From contig JBLDXI010000020.1 in the NCBI GenBank assembly GCA_047495785.1, positions 1,798,001-1,862,000 on the forward strand: 64,000 nt of DNA, read 5' to 3'. The notes under the pieces are model-generated. The model worked only from the letters and a program-made list of their open reading frames with translations, was not told the DNA's origin and did no database searches. A program made the position numbers and the translations under genes. Position 1 is the first letter of the stretch. Every line of letters starts with the position of its first letter. Shown here piece by piece: positions 63,223 to 64,000 of this stretch. This DNA comes from Lepidodermella squamata (taxonomy: Eukaryota; Gastrotricha).

Positions 63223-64000
63223 AATTAAGGTGTATAATTAGTTAATGACAAAACTAAGGATCAAAAATATTCAATAGTATTAAATAGGTAGATATATACA
63301 GAAATATCGAACAAATTAAGGTGGCTAACTGATGCCCAAACAAAATGAGCAATTAATGAGCGCGCAGCTGGATCAATGCGTAGAATATAGAAACGCTTGG
63401 ATGAGAAAAAACTAATGCCGCAATAATTATTATAATAATAGCACCAAGCCGCGGAATAGGCGCACTTTCCGCCTTAAGTAAAAAGATTTTTAAGGTGGAG
63501 AGCGCAATATATGATAAGTCTTATAATAAGTGGTAGAGTTGTAACTGGGCCAAAGTAAAATATTTCGCGAATTTTTGATATATGTCACTCAAACCGACCG
63601 ATGCCGCGAACACATGGAAGATTGAGATCGCTATTTCGACCGATCGTACATCAGAGAGACACACCGTGAATTCACGCCGCCTTAATAAACGCCGGGCGGC
63701 GGGCGCGTTACTGCTTGGAGCGCGCGCACGCATATATAGCTTTACCAGGCACCTTCTAGGCACCAACAGGTGCGCTATACAACCTGAATTTCGACCCTTC
63801 CGACCACGGAATGACCACGGAATGACCACGGAAAGGTGTCAATATTTGAGAATAAAAGAATTCAATACGCGCGCAGAAGAATGGCATACGATCGAACAAT
63901 CGCACACCTTTCAATGCGCTGCGCGCGCGCATTCGAGTGGATAGGCGCTAATATTATTACGAATTGAAGCAAGTGGGAAGAGGATGAAAAAAATTAAATA
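63223..64000. other. intergenic end of window; short tandem repeat and TATA string
   Basis: Contains three head-to-tail copies of gaccacggaat (about 63802-63834), a tatatag string near 63736, and further ccttaa/ttaagg motifs (63227, 63315, 63471, 63491, 63677). The G+C-rich plus-strand frame at 63582-63944 has no motif and is not annotated. Confidence 0.4.

Noticed and set aside
63582-63944. 120-codon plus-strand open frame
   Set aside because: It arises in G+C-rich sequence that includes a short tandem repeat; Arg/Thr-rich with no domain or signal and no neighbouring exon support.

Overview
This is a window of nuclear DNA from an invertebrate animal. It is A+T-rich and eukaryotic. Multi-exon genes are interrupted by short introns (mostly 50-110 nt) with GT...AG borders, many genes have TATA-like boxes, and there is no sign of operons or ribosome binding sites. 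Single-peptide W(X6)W-amide (MIP/allatostatin-B-like) precursors, a divergent tandem nuclear-receptor family and a Cys-type glutathione peroxidase suggest a protostome, probably an ecdysozoan. I cannot name the species or even the phylum from sequence alone.

Region 1 (about 1.3-22.7 kb) is a dense cluster of small genes, all on the minus strand and apparently with single-exon coding regions. They encode secreted peptide precursors. Each has a signal peptide, an acidic or basic propeptide and usually one mature peptide at the extreme C-terminus. Subfamilies are: (i) W(X6-7)W-amide precursors (9719, 11561, 16473, 17632, 18438, 19174, 19690, 20973) plus decayed or altered relatives at 14663 and 15377; (ii) four precursors sharing a GVDFG core (2048, 5151, 6011, 6782); (iii) two precursors ending in HGQAR-x-LVF-amide (8808, 16021); and singletons ending in AVF-amide (1340), SPRF (9184) and PFVPR (22304). 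This looks like a tandem-birth peptide hormone locus and is the most interesting part of the window.

Region 2 (about 22.8-41.9 kb) is a metabolic and detoxification cluster. It holds eight two-exon short-chain dehydrogenases of the retinol-dehydrogenase type, seven on the minus strand and one inverted at the right edge. Among them sit an intronless UDP-glycosyltransferase (25241) and two tandem PHGPx-like glutathione peroxidases (28467 and 29584).

Region 3 (about 43-57 kb) holds five divergent nuclear-receptor genes on the minus strand. Four have a DNA-binding domain with a CEACKKFF-like P-box and one looks ligand-binding-domain-only. Between the first and second lies a decayed hAT transposase interrupted by a 1,555-bp inverted-repeat element with an exact 8-bp target duplication.

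Region 4 (about 58.3-64 kb) contains a nine-exon plus-strand gene for a 738-residue DDE-transposase-like protein, a long stretch of degenerate repeats, and two small unrecognised minus-strand genes.

Across the window, several inverted-repeat elements share one architecture: terminal arms built from a short word reiterated every 14-16 bp or so. Family assignments rest on motifs read by eye; no database search was possible. Exon borders are inferred from GT/AG sites and frame continuity.
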